From IMG/VR virus record IMGVR_UViG_3300035182_000325, positions 1 through 57,305 of that record: DNA of 57,305 bases; one strand, 5' to 3'. Shown in pieces: positions 1 through 7,241 of the stretch. The position numbers and the translations under genes are program-made. The stretch's first letter is position 1. The number at the start of each line of letters is the position of its first letter. Below the pieces are notes generated by a model. It worked only from the letters and a program-made list of their open reading frames with translations. It had not been told where the DNA came from and searched no databases. The stretch comes from a virus.

Positions 1-91
1 ACATTTTGAGATGAGCATCATCGATTTGGACTTCAAACATTTTGAAGTAGTGTTCTGGCCTCTTTTCAATATCTCCTGCTACTCTCTCCAA
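1..91. repeat. terminal direct repeat (left copy), circular closure
   Basis: These 91 bases are identical to 57215-57305. The minus-strand nuclease gene reads in frame across the join, so the repeat most likely marks a circularly closed assembly of a circular or circularly permuted genome. A genuine 91-bp packaged terminal repeat is possible but less likely, because the junction falls inside a coding sequence. Confidence 0.9.
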
Positions 92-796
92 ATACTTCTG
101 ATCGGAGAGTTTCCCCTGTTTTAATTGGGGCTTACGAATCACATTGTAAAGAATTCCCCCCAGAGGAATCTTGGGGTTGTCGTGTCGTATGGAGAGCAGG
201 TACAGCATAGGCTGAAGCATATAGCCTAGAGTCTGTTGTATCTGATCTTCGTTGATTGTGCTCTTAGTCTTGTTCTCCTGAAGCCATAGAAGACCCTCCT
301 TAATGTAGCATTGGTCTCTACGTCCTCTAAGTATTATGGTCTTACCCATCACTTGATAAGGGATTTCAAAGACCTCCTCTGTCTCAATGTACTTAGCTCC
401 TTTCAGTTGGTTCTTCCAGAACTTGAGGTAGTAAGGAACCATCAAAGCAGCAAGCTTACAAAGTTTTAGATCGTAATGCTTTGATCGTGCTTTCTTCTGT
501 AAGTGGGCAAAGATTTGGGAAGTAGTTTTACCTTGAGCATTGAGTTCTAATGCCTTGTGGTAAATCGTACCGAACTCCATAGCCTCTTTACTGGAGTCTT
601 TGACAGTAAGACCCTCTACTACTCGGAGTCTGAACCTTTCTCTGCATAGAACGAACTTGTTCATGAGAGACTGGCTTAGTCCATGCTTGACTCTGGGGTT
701 AGGGTAGAGGTCCCAATTGCATGGAGGTTGGAGATTCGTCTTTAACTGGTAAGGAGGAACCTCCCTATTCTTCAGTACCTTCAAAGGCTTGTTCAT
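1..796 (-). CDS. Cas4/RecB-like PD-(D/E)XK nuclease, N-terminal part (continues at 57214)
   Basis: The ATG at 794-796 overlaps the stop of the upstream uracil-DNA glycosylase gene (ATGA). The frame stays open to base 1 and continues in phase at 57214 down to 56967, giving a protein of about 347 residues. Visible motifs of the PD-(D/E)XK fold are EFGTIYHKALE (the His of the first helix), LRGRRD (the catalytic Asp) and LQENKTK (the E-x-K motif), in the expected order. Such Cas4/RecB-like exonucleases process double-stranded ends in phage recombination. Here the gene lies next to a Sak4-like recombinase and close to an SSB-like gene, which fits that role. No Cys cluster of the Cas4 iron-sulphur type is obvious, so RecB-like nuclease is the safer name. 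Confidence 0.75.
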   Translation of the reverse strand, partial: MNKPLKVLKNREVPPYQLKTNLQPPCNWDLYPNPRVKHGLSQSLMNKFVLCRERFRLRVVEGLTVKDSSKEAMEFGTIYHKALELNAQGKTTSQIFAHLQKKARSKHYDLKLCKLAALMVPYYLKFWKNQLKGAKYIETEEVFEIPYQVMGKTIILRGRRDQCYIKEGLLWLQENKTKSTINEDQIQQTLGYMLQPMLYLLSIRHDNPKIPLGGILYNVIRKPQLKQGKLSDQKYLERVAGDIEKRPEHYFKMFEVQIDDAHLKM

Positions 797-1527
797 ATTC
801 CGAGTTCTTGTTTGAGTTTTTTGAGTTGGAGCACAAGACGCTTAAAGTCTACTGATTCAGCACCTCCCTTACGTAGGATGTAGGCGGGATGAACGTAAGC
901 AAGGAAGTCTACCTTGAGCATTGTTAGAGCTTGTTTAGCTTTGTTCCCAAGAGCTACAATCTTTTCAGGCTTAAGGATTTCAATAATCTCCTTAAGTCTT
1001 GGAGAACAGGCTTTCATCTCATCCTTAGCTGGTTCTCTGAATGAAGACCTTGACTTATCTTCGTACGGAGCACAGAGAACAGTGTTAGTAAATGATCTAT
1101 ACTTCCCTTCTATCCCAGCTTCAGAGATTGCTAAATCAATTAGTTTACCACTAACTCCTACAAATGGTTGTCCTAATGAATCTTCAGATTCTCCAGGAGC
1201 TTCACCTACGAAGAGTATTTTAGGTCTGAATGCTCCGCGATGAAATACTTTACAGGAGGCGAGTTTATGTAGAGGACATTTCTTACAACAAGCCCATTGT
1301 AGAAAGTGTTCTGCTAAGTTATCTACAACATCAGTCTTTGTCGAAACGATAGGCTTCCGTTTCGGAAGAGTCTTGAATCTTGTAGATTTCAAGGGTACGC
1401 TTTCGTCTTTCTTCGAGGGTAAGGTTTTCTTCTTCAATTGTAGATTCCTTTTCGTCTTCAATTTGATGAGCCTTGCTACTTCTGGGGGAGAAGTCCTTAG
1501 GTACCTGATCGTGCTTCCATAGATCAT
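793..1527 (-). CDS. uracil-DNA glycosylase, family 4-like
   Basis: The core has the family 4/5 uracil-DNA glycosylase signature: GEAPGESEDSLGQPFVG followed by SGKLID, then the TNTVLCAP segment and the C-terminal VHPAYIL motif with the His that contacts the flipped base. A CKKCPLH segment and later Cys residues are candidate iron-sulphur ligands, as in thermostable family 4 enzymes. It removes uracil from DNA in base excision repair. The first 65 or so residues overlap the upstream gene in another frame, are very Lys-rich and have no clear ribosome binding site. The true start may therefore lie near 1331 at a non-ATG codon. The gene ends in an ATGA overlap with the nuclease gene, so the two are probably translationally coupled. 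Confidence 0.8.
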   Translation of the reverse strand: MIYGSTIRYLRTSPPEVARLIKLKTKRNLQLKKKTLPSKKDESVPLKSTRFKTLPKRKPIVSTKTDVVDNLAEHFLQWACCKKCPLHKLASCKVFHRGAFRPKILFVGEAPGESEDSLGQPFVGVSGKLIDLAISEAGIEGKYRSFTNTVLCAPYEDKSRSSFREPAKDEMKACSPRLKEIIEILKPEKIVALGNKAKQALTMLKVDFLAYVHPAYILRKGGAESVDFKRLVLQLKKLKQELGI

Positions 1528-2173
1528 AGGTACGGATACAACGATACAGCTTTACAGGAACGAACTTATAGAGGTCTTCTAGTTCAGAGTTGTTTGGAAT
1601 ACTCCAAGCATGGAATATTCCCTTCTGTACTGCGTACTGATGAATGTCCTCCATTTCAGCTACAGTGAAGAATCGAGGATCAACAATCTTGTACTTAATA
1701 CATCCTTCTTGGCATTCAGTGAATGTAGGGAACCAAGTCGATCCACGATCCTTAACTATGTGTCCTTCAGGTGAGTACCTGAATGGATAGAGGATAGGTC
1801 TAGCTTGACCTTTATAGAGAGTGCCTAGCTTGAATTTATTACGGTAATGATTCAGAGTGTGCTTACCAGAGGTTAAGGCTCCTCCTGGATTAATTGTTCC
1901 ACCACCGAACTTTGTAGGCTTTCGATTACCAAACTCTAGATCGTAGTTGTACTTGATCTGTTCGTCGGTTAAAGGTTTGACTGCTTTGTTAGTGAGATTC
2001 GCTAAACATCGCATCTCGTTCATCTCGAATACAGCAGCAAGCCACCTGCTAATAGGGAGACCGGATTTAGCTCCGATACACTTGTGACCTTTGAGAACGA
2101 GACGCTTAGAGACTCGTACCTCAGTATCAAGGATATCATTGATCCAACGAGAAACCCGAGACACTTTAGCCAT
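1331..2173 (-). CDS. hypothetical protein, 280 aa
   Basis: I do not recognise this protein. It begins MAKVSRVSRWINDILD and is basic in its first half. The middle is rich in Gly, Tyr and aromatic residues (GGGTINPGG, RYSPEGH, STWFPTFTECQEGC). It ends in a charged Glu/Lys/Arg helix-forming tail. The last 197 bases overlap the possible N-terminal extension of the glycosylase gene downstream. The position between small phage genes and repair genes suggests a DNA-metabolism or host-takeover protein, but no motif supports a specific role. Confidence 0.6.
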   Translation of the reverse strand: MAKVSRVSRWINDILDTEVRVSKRLVLKGHKCIGAKSGLPISRWLAAVFEMNEMRCLANLTNKAVKPLTDEQIKYNYDLEFGNRKPTKFGGGTINPGGALTSGKHTLNHYRNKFKLGTLYKGQARPILYPFRYSPEGHIVKDRGSTWFPTFTECQEGCIKYKIVDPRFFTVAEMEDIHQYAVQKGIFHAWSIPNNSELEDLYKFVPVKLYRCIRTYDLWKHDQVPKDFSPRSSKAHQIEDEKESTIEEENLTLEERRKRTLEIYKIQDSSETEAYRFDKD

Positions 2174-2216
2174 AGCAGTCCTAGGGATGAGAGGTGTTTC
2201 TAGTTGCGGTCCAAAA

Positions 2217-2543
2217 CTATGATTGGAAAGGAATGCCAGAAGAAATTAACAGATGTGATTGCTGTTTAGTAATCTTCGTTTCATAATCAAGTATTCCGGT
2301 GTCTCCGTCGATTACTTGAAACAAATGAGCCTTTGAGTCAGATATATTAATTCGGATGATTGCCGAGTCTTTTATCAAAGATTCAATTCGAATTTGCTGT
2401 ACGAGTTGCTCGCAAACTAAGTCGCGAATTACTTGAAACCCCGTATGTATCCTGTCAAGATATCCGTAGTCAAAGTGCTTAATCAAGGATTCGCGTTTGA
2501 TCGCTTTTTTTTGAACGCCCTTGTTCTTAACTTTTTTCGTCAT
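2217..2543 (-). CDS. hypothetical protein, 108 aa
   Basis: The start at MTKKVKNKG is chosen because AGAGGACATT precedes that ATG at good spacing. The longer open frame to 2603 has no such site. The product is a small, basic-N-terminal protein with an amphipathic central helix (FQVIRDLVCEQLVQQIRIE) and a beta-rich end (IIRINISDSKAHLFQVID). No family was recognised. Confidence 0.5.
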   Translation of the reverse strand: MTKKVKNKGVQKKAIKRESLIKHFDYGYLDRIHTGFQVIRDLVCEQLVQQIRIESLIKDSAIIRINISDSKAHLFQVIDGDTGILDYETKITKQQSHLLISSGIPFQS

Positions 2544-2662
2544 AATGTCCTCTAGAGGTTGAGAGAGAAGAGAAAAAGACCTAGCTACTTCTGCCTCGGT
2601 CACAAAGCTTAGGTAGCAGGGAAGTAAGTCCGCTTACTATCCTTTTCGGTCGAAGCTGGATT

Positions 2663-2950
2663 CTAGCTATTAGTCGGTTCGGTGTCAACTGGGTCTTTAG
2701 CTTTTTTGAGAAGTTTTTCTGACTCCTGGATAGACCAGAGGACTAATAGTTTCGCTGCGGACGCTACAAAGGGTAGGTTTCGTTTCTTGGCTTCCGCACG
2801 CATCCAACCAATGATGATGTGAATTTGTCTACGACATTCCAGAGGACCCCAGAAGTCCATAGTTTTACGATGTTCTTCACAGTTGCAGCTACTTGTTAAA
2901 GTGACTCCAAAGGATGCAAGCTTCTTGTGGAGGATGGTTCCTGGACCCAT
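2663..2950 (-). CDS. small CxC / MDxWGPxxC domain protein, 95 aa
   Basis: This short protein carries C22-x-C24, then MDFWGPLEC at residues 31-39, followed by a long helix. The same pattern with identical spacing (C-x-C-x6-MD-x-WGP-x2-C) occurs in the N-terminal part of the glycosyltransferase-like protein at 4501-5835. The three Cys suggest a small metal-binding or disulphide unit. The start overlaps the stop of the methyltransferase gene (2950), so the genes form one operon. The function is unknown. It may be a stand-alone partner or adaptor using the same module as the glycosyltransferase-like protein. Confidence 0.6.
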   Translation of the reverse strand: MGPGTILHKKLASFGVTLTSSCNCEEHRKTMDFWGPLECRRQIHIIIGWMRAEAKKRNLPFVASAAKLLVLWSIQESEKLLKKAKDPVDTEPTNS

Positions 2951-3468
2951 TACTTATTGTCCACTACGATAAAGTGGAATTCGTTTTCGTGTCGAGTCCT
3001 TGGAAGCCAAGTTAGAATATCTCCATCTGGCCAATCCTTAAATAGTGGATTGGCCCTTGCCATGTTAAACCAGAAGTCATCTGCCCCAGCTTCAATTCGC
3101 TGGAGAGCTAATTTCTTAGGAGAGTTCTCCCAATACATTTCTGGGAATATGTGGTCTGCGTGTCGCATGAAGTTAATGCTGACTACGCCGATATGACCAA
3201 CTACCATAGCCATTTCACTAGCAGAGTCTGGACAACGTATTTCTACAGTTGATCCAAGTTTCCCAATACGAGCACATTCTCTAAGAAACATCTTTGGGTC
3301 TTTAACATGCTCGATACAGTGGCTGGAGTAAATCATATCAGCAAAATCGTTCTCTACTGGCCAAGGAGCATAGTCCAAGTTGTGGACTATATTAGCAGTA
3401 GGACAGATATCTAAATTTATCCAGTCTTCTTTCCGATTGCGAATGCCTCCTCCGATTTCAAGCTTCAT
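2950..3468 (-). CDS. class I SAM-dependent methyltransferase
   Basis: The N-terminus has the SAM-binding glycine loop in reduced form (LEIGGG, residues 3-8) and an acidic residue at the end of strand 2 (NLD, 18-20). Motif IV is seen as SSHCIEHV at 48-55. This resembles Methyltransf_11-type enzymes, here shortened to 172 aa. The start codon overlaps the radical SAM gene stop (TAATG), so the two are translationally coupled. Together with the glycosyltransferase-like gene upstream this looks like a modification cassette. The substrate (sugar, peptide, nucleic acid) cannot be read from sequence. Confidence 0.75.
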   Translation of the reverse strand: MKLEIGGGIRNRKEDWINLDICPTANIVHNLDYAPWPVENDFADMIYSSHCIEHVKDPKMFLRECARIGKLGSTVEIRCPDSASEMAMVVGHIGVVSINFMRHADHIFPEMYWENSPKKLALQRIEAGADDFWFNMARANPLFKDWPDGDILTWLPRTRHENEFHFIVVDNK

Positions 3469-4526
3469 TAAATAAATTCCTTATGTATTCTTGGGACGAG
3501 TATAGAGTCTTCAATAAATTGGTTAGTCCCAAAGTGCCTACAGAATGAAGGGCAATCTTCACTAACAATAAATCGCGTACCTAAATGCTTCTTCCATATC
3601 TTCGTAAAGGTGTCTGTTTCTAAATCACCTATTGCAAAGTTCAGGTTACCCTTATGGTGACAGCAGGTATACACCATTCCATCTGCACTTATTGCAGATT
3701 CAAAGTAGATACCATGACAGTTCTTAGTGCGTCCTGGTTCTCCGTTAGCAATTGCTTTGTACTTGACTTCTGAGCAAGTGACCCTGGAATCAATTGCCTT
3801 AGCTTTAGCAATGAGACCGATAACAGTATCCGTGTCTGATTCCCATTGTTTTCCATGTGTGTCATGTAATGGACGATATTGAATGTAATCAACCGGAACA
3901 TCCTTCCAAAGATTCGGAAAAGTTTCTATCTCCTTCCAGGACTCAAAATGAGTTAAGAACCCTACCCCTACGGTAACCTCTAAATTCTCATCTCGTTTCC
4001 GATTCGCAGCCTTAGTTATATTTTCTAAGACCTTAGCAAAGTGTTGAGGTTTACCGTGTTGGTCTCTGTAACCCTCAACAGTAGAAGCATCGACAGAGAA
4101 GCGTACCCATTCAAAATGATGTATCAATTTTGATACGTCAATTACACCATGAGTAATAAGAGCTTGCTTAAGCCCTGCATAGCTTGCGAACTCTACAATT
4201 TCTTGGAGTCCTTTATGTTGTGTTGGGTCTCCTCCTCCAGTCCAAGTAATGGCTTGAACTCCCAAATGTTTTAGTTCTGAGATTAGATTCTTAACTCCAT
4301 GAACTGAGTTCTCTAGTCTTTCTGAAGGGGAAGCACCATCTGCAAATAAAGTAGCATTACTCCACTTTCGATCTAAGTACCCAGCACACCAAGGACAGGC
4401 TGAAGCACATAGGTTAGTGAGGTCTATCTCCACTAAGATCGGAGGATACTCAGTACTGCCCAGTATATAATCGGTGAGTATCGGAAGATGAGCCAGAATC
4501 TTATGTTGTTTGAATGGGCCGTTCAT
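3468..4526 (-). CDS. radical SAM protein with SPASM-like C-terminal Cys
   Basis: The signature C40-x3-C44-x2-C47 (CASACPWC) binds the catalytic 4Fe-4S cluster. TGGGDPTQH follows as the usual glycine-rich SAM-binding strand. More Cys lie near residues 270-335 (CHGIYF, YTCCHHKG, EDCPSFC), as in SPASM/Twitch proteins that carry auxiliary clusters. The length of 352 aa fits this class. Such enzymes do radical chemistry on peptides, sugars or cofactors. The gene overlaps the glycosyltransferase-like gene by 26 bases and the methyltransferase gene by one base. Radical SAM enzymes are uncommon in phage tail modules, so a role in virion-protein or glycan modification is an inference. Confidence 0.85.
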   Translation of the reverse strand: MNGPFKQHKILAHLPILTDYILGSTEYPPILVEIDLTNLCASACPWCAGYLDRKWSNATLFADGASPSERLENSVHGVKNLISELKHLGVQAITWTGGGDPTQHKGLQEIVEFASYAGLKQALITHGVIDVSKLIHHFEWVRFSVDASTVEGYRDQHGKPQHFAKVLENITKAANRKRDENLEVTVGVGFLTHFESWKEIETFPNLWKDVPVDYIQYRPLHDTHGKQWESDTDTVIGLIAKAKAIDSRVTCSEVKYKAIANGEPGRTKNCHGIYFESAISADGMVYTCCHHKGNLNFAIGDLETDTFTKIWKKHLGTRFIVSEDCPSFCRHFGTNQFIEDSILVPRIHKEFI

Positions 4527-5835
4527 TACGGAACCTTTCTAGTTGGGGTTGTATCTCTTCATTCCAATATTCAAGACTATATAGATCGTCGGAATAGTCT
4601 GCAAACAAACATCCTGTATCGTCGGGATGAAACATTAGTCCTGGGTACGATTCAGTTCCAAAAAAGAATTGATCCACTGTTCTCCAGTCTCGATTGAAAA
4701 CATCTCGATTACGGAACCAATAGAAAGTCCCAGAGTAGTGCCATTGATGATTGTTGAACGTGTCGAACATGCCGTATCGTTTGAATGCCCCAGTCATCGC
4801 TTTGGTAGCTAGTTGTTCTTTAACTAGGTCCCAATGGTCTAAGCAAGTCTCGTACATTACTGAAGTCCAACGATACAACGTCGAGTCTTCAGTATGTTCG
4901 TCTACGTGGTGTCTTGCTATCTTACTATGACAGGAGAATGTGACTTGGTTAGAGTCTAATGATTGCTGTCTCTCTAACATTGGAACGAAAGAAACAACTT
5001 CACGAATGCTAGGATCGTTAGAGAACTCTAAAAAGTCAGTAGTGAAGTCTTTAAGGTACTCTCGTACTTCGCCAGCACTACAAGAATCTTTATCTGTTGC
5101 GATGGACACAATCCTTCGACCATTGAATAGAGAAGCCCTTTCCATTACTTGATCGCAGTTCCATTGCCAAGCCCCATTACGAGAGGGCCAAATGTGCATT
5201 TGGAAATTGCGGATTAAATTAGAAGTATCAATCGTCTCTACGTTAGGACCTCTTACAGGAGTTCCTTCTCCTCTTCTGCGTCTTCTTCTTGGAGAGTTGA
5301 AGGTTGTCTTTACTTCCAATTTCCGAACATTGGCAGCTTCTTCCAGTCTATGCCTAACATCCTTAATTGCTTCCGATAGGAGCCAACCAGCACCTAATCT
5401 TAATGCTGGATCAAGAAGTCCTAAACCTACAGTCCAACCGGCAATAGACTGTACCGTTGATCCTAGAGAAACAAGGCTATCCTTAAGCATCTCCTTGTTT
5501 TCCATAAGTCTGCTAATGATATACTCTCTACGAGCATCACATTCATCTGGACCCCATTGGTCCATTTGAGCAGCCAAGGTATTACACCCACAAGTTCCAC
5601 CCGTCTTAACTTGTAAGAGTCCAGCTATTTTATCTTTCAGAGTTGAGCCTACTCCTAGAACATTACGGAACCTAGGATTAACTGCTAAGCCCGCTCTATG
5701 TGGAACTGAGGGATTGTAGTCGTATAGGGTGTCAATCGTTGCTACTTGGCCAGCTTGACAACGATTGAAATGCACATCAGGAATTTCACACTTCCGTCTA
5801 GTACACATCCCAGCTTGTAAACATTCGCACTTCAT
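4501..5835 (-). CDS. Cys-rich domain fused to a glycosyltransferase-like protein, 444 aa
   Basis: The start at 5835 is chosen because its ATG overlaps the upstream stop (ATGA). The longer frame only reads back into the upstream gene. The first 30 residues are Cys-rich (MKCECLQAGMC, RRKCEIP). C82-x-C84-x6-MDQWGPDEC then repeats the module of the 95-aa protein at 2663. A basic stretch (SPRRRRRRGEG) separates this from a C-terminal half that resembles small surface-glycan glycosyltransferases: NGAWQWNCDQV, FNNHQWHYSGTFYWFRN and FFGTESYPGLM. I am sure of the two-part architecture and less sure of the enzyme class. Confidence 0.6.
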   Translation of the reverse strand: MKCECLQAGMCTRRKCEIPDVHFNRCQAGQVATIDTLYDYNPSVPHRAGLAVNPRFRNVLGVGSTLKDKIAGLLQVKTGGTCGCNTLAAQMDQWGPDECDARREYIISRLMENKEMLKDSLVSLGSTVQSIAGWTVGLGLLDPALRLGAGWLLSEAIKDVRHRLEEAANVRKLEVKTTFNSPRRRRRRGEGTPVRGPNVETIDTSNLIRNFQMHIWPSRNGAWQWNCDQVMERASLFNGRRIVSIATDKDSCSAGEVREYLKDFTTDFLEFSNDPSIREVVSFVPMLERQQSLDSNQVTFSCHSKIARHHVDEHTEDSTLYRWTSVMYETCLDHWDLVKEQLATKAMTGAFKRYGMFDTFNNHQWHYSGTFYWFRNRDVFNRDWRTVDQFFFGTESYPGLMFHPDDTGCLFADYSDDLYSLEYWNEEIQPQLERFRNERPIQTT

Positions 5836-7241
5836 ATAAATAATGTCCCACCGCAAGATACTTGACAGCAATCAATTGGTTTACCAGCACACGCTCCATT
5901 AACTCCAATAATTGCAGCAGTACAATCAATTGTAATGTCAAAGGGTATAGACGCTGCTACTCCTCCTACAGGATCACAGGTGCAAGTACTAGCTTGAACT
6001 CGTTTCCAAGAGTAACCGCTAGCTCCTCCATCTGGGCTTTCTCCTACGTCACCTACTTGTTTGAGTAAGGAGCCCACCCATAACCATAATCGACTACATT
6101 GAGTGTTCCCTCCAGGTTTGTCATACCTAGCAGTACACTCAAGAAACAATTTTAGACTATTGCTACATGGAGTAGTTGGACAGTTATAACCTGAAGGAAA
6201 GTCGAATTGGTATCGAGTTCCTGTCATCGAACCACCTGTAGTAAACGTGGTTGCGAAGACTACTTCTGTCGAGCAAGGTTCATCTCCAGGCTGTGCTCTA
6301 AAGAATCCACTACCACCCCCACCACATCCCGTATATGAGAAAGGTATATCTTTGATAACCCCTCCAGGATAGGTAGGATTGCTGAAGTCCATAGGGAGAC
6401 AACAATATTGACAGTACTCTGTTGATTGACAACCACAATCTTTTGACTTGATACGTACTATCGAACCATCGTAAAGAGTATATGTTACGTCTAATTGCTT
6501 ACAATTAGTAACGATTTTTGGAGGGAGAGTCAGCTTGTTGACTACCCCAGAAAGAATACAAGCTCCAGTGTATGGGTCTCGATATAAGTAAACGTATACG
6601 TCTATATCTTTTTTAAGAACATTAAAGGTTACAGGTACTGATCCTCTCCATTCGGGTCCGTCACATTTAGGATCAATGTAAGGGTCCATCCCAATCTCTT
6701 TTTCACCTAAGAGAACTGCTGAACCGGATTTAATATGAAGAATAGCACAAAGTTCTTTTGGAGCACATTCACAAGTACCACAAAAGAAGTCCATACAACC
6801 ATCGTCGGTTTGGACGTAAGGTAGCTTTTGAGTTTCTTGCCGAGTCCAGGAGAGTTTACCGTATTCGTAATCAATGGTCTTCATTACGAATCCGCTTGAA
6901 TCTCTACAAGTAACTCCTTCGTTACAGCTCGTAGCTTTTATTTGTTTTTCATCTAGCAGAACTACAAAGTAACAGACTCCATATCTGTTTTCCCAATAAG
7001 CAATGAAGGTATGTCCAAAGATAGTCCCTTTCCAGTATGCCCTATCCTTATCAAAGGTAGCTATCCCTATTTCATCAGGCATCCCATATACTTCCCACTT
7101 GAGACAGTAAGTACAGGGAAGTACAGCACAACAAAGATCAGCTAGTTGAGGGTCACAAACATCAACATGGAATTCGGAACAGCGTTTAAGACCATCATTC
7201 TGGAGCCATACAGGCCCCATTCCTTTGTTTGGTCCTAACAT
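5832..7241 (-). CDS. Cys-rich virion/tail-tip protein, 469 aa
   Basis: About 35 of 469 residues are Cys, often as CC, CxC or CxxC pairs (LCCAVLPCTYC, CMDFFCGTCEC, EYCQYCCLPM). Gly-rich and beta-prone segments lie between them. No signal peptide is seen. Its place directly after the 587-aa tail protein, with stop and start touching at 7241/7242, argues for a structural tail-tip or receptor-contact protein. The Cys could form disulphides outside the cell or bind metal. Cys-rich proteins of this look occur in planctomycetes and their viruses, but I cannot name a family. Confidence 0.55.
   Translation of the reverse strand: MLGPNKGMGPVWLQNDGLKRCSEFHVDVCDPQLADLCCAVLPCTYCLKWEVYGMPDEIGIATFDKDRAYWKGTIFGHTFIAYWENRYGVCYFVVLLDEKQIKATSCNEGVTCRDSSGFVMKTIDYEYGKLSWTRQETQKLPYVQTDDGCMDFFCGTCECAPKELCAILHIKSGSAVLLGEKEIGMDPYIDPKCDGPEWRGSVPVTFNVLKKDIDVYVYLYRDPYTGACILSGVVNKLTLPPKIVTNCKQLDVTYTLYDGSIVRIKSKDCGCQSTEYCQYCCLPMDFSNPTYPGGVIKDIPFSYTGCGGGGSGFFRAQPGDEPCSTEVVFATTFTTGGSMTGTRYQFDFPSGYNCPTTPCSNSLKLFLECTARYDKPGGNTQCSRLWLWVGSLLKQVGDVGESPDGGASGYSWKRVQASTCTCDPVGGVAASIPFDITIDCTAAIIGVNGACAGKPIDCCQVSCGGTLFI

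Noticed and set aside
914-1243. Plus-strand open frame opposite the glycosylase gene
   Set aside because: It is the mirror of a gene with clear catalytic motifs and has no ribosome site or protein character of its own.
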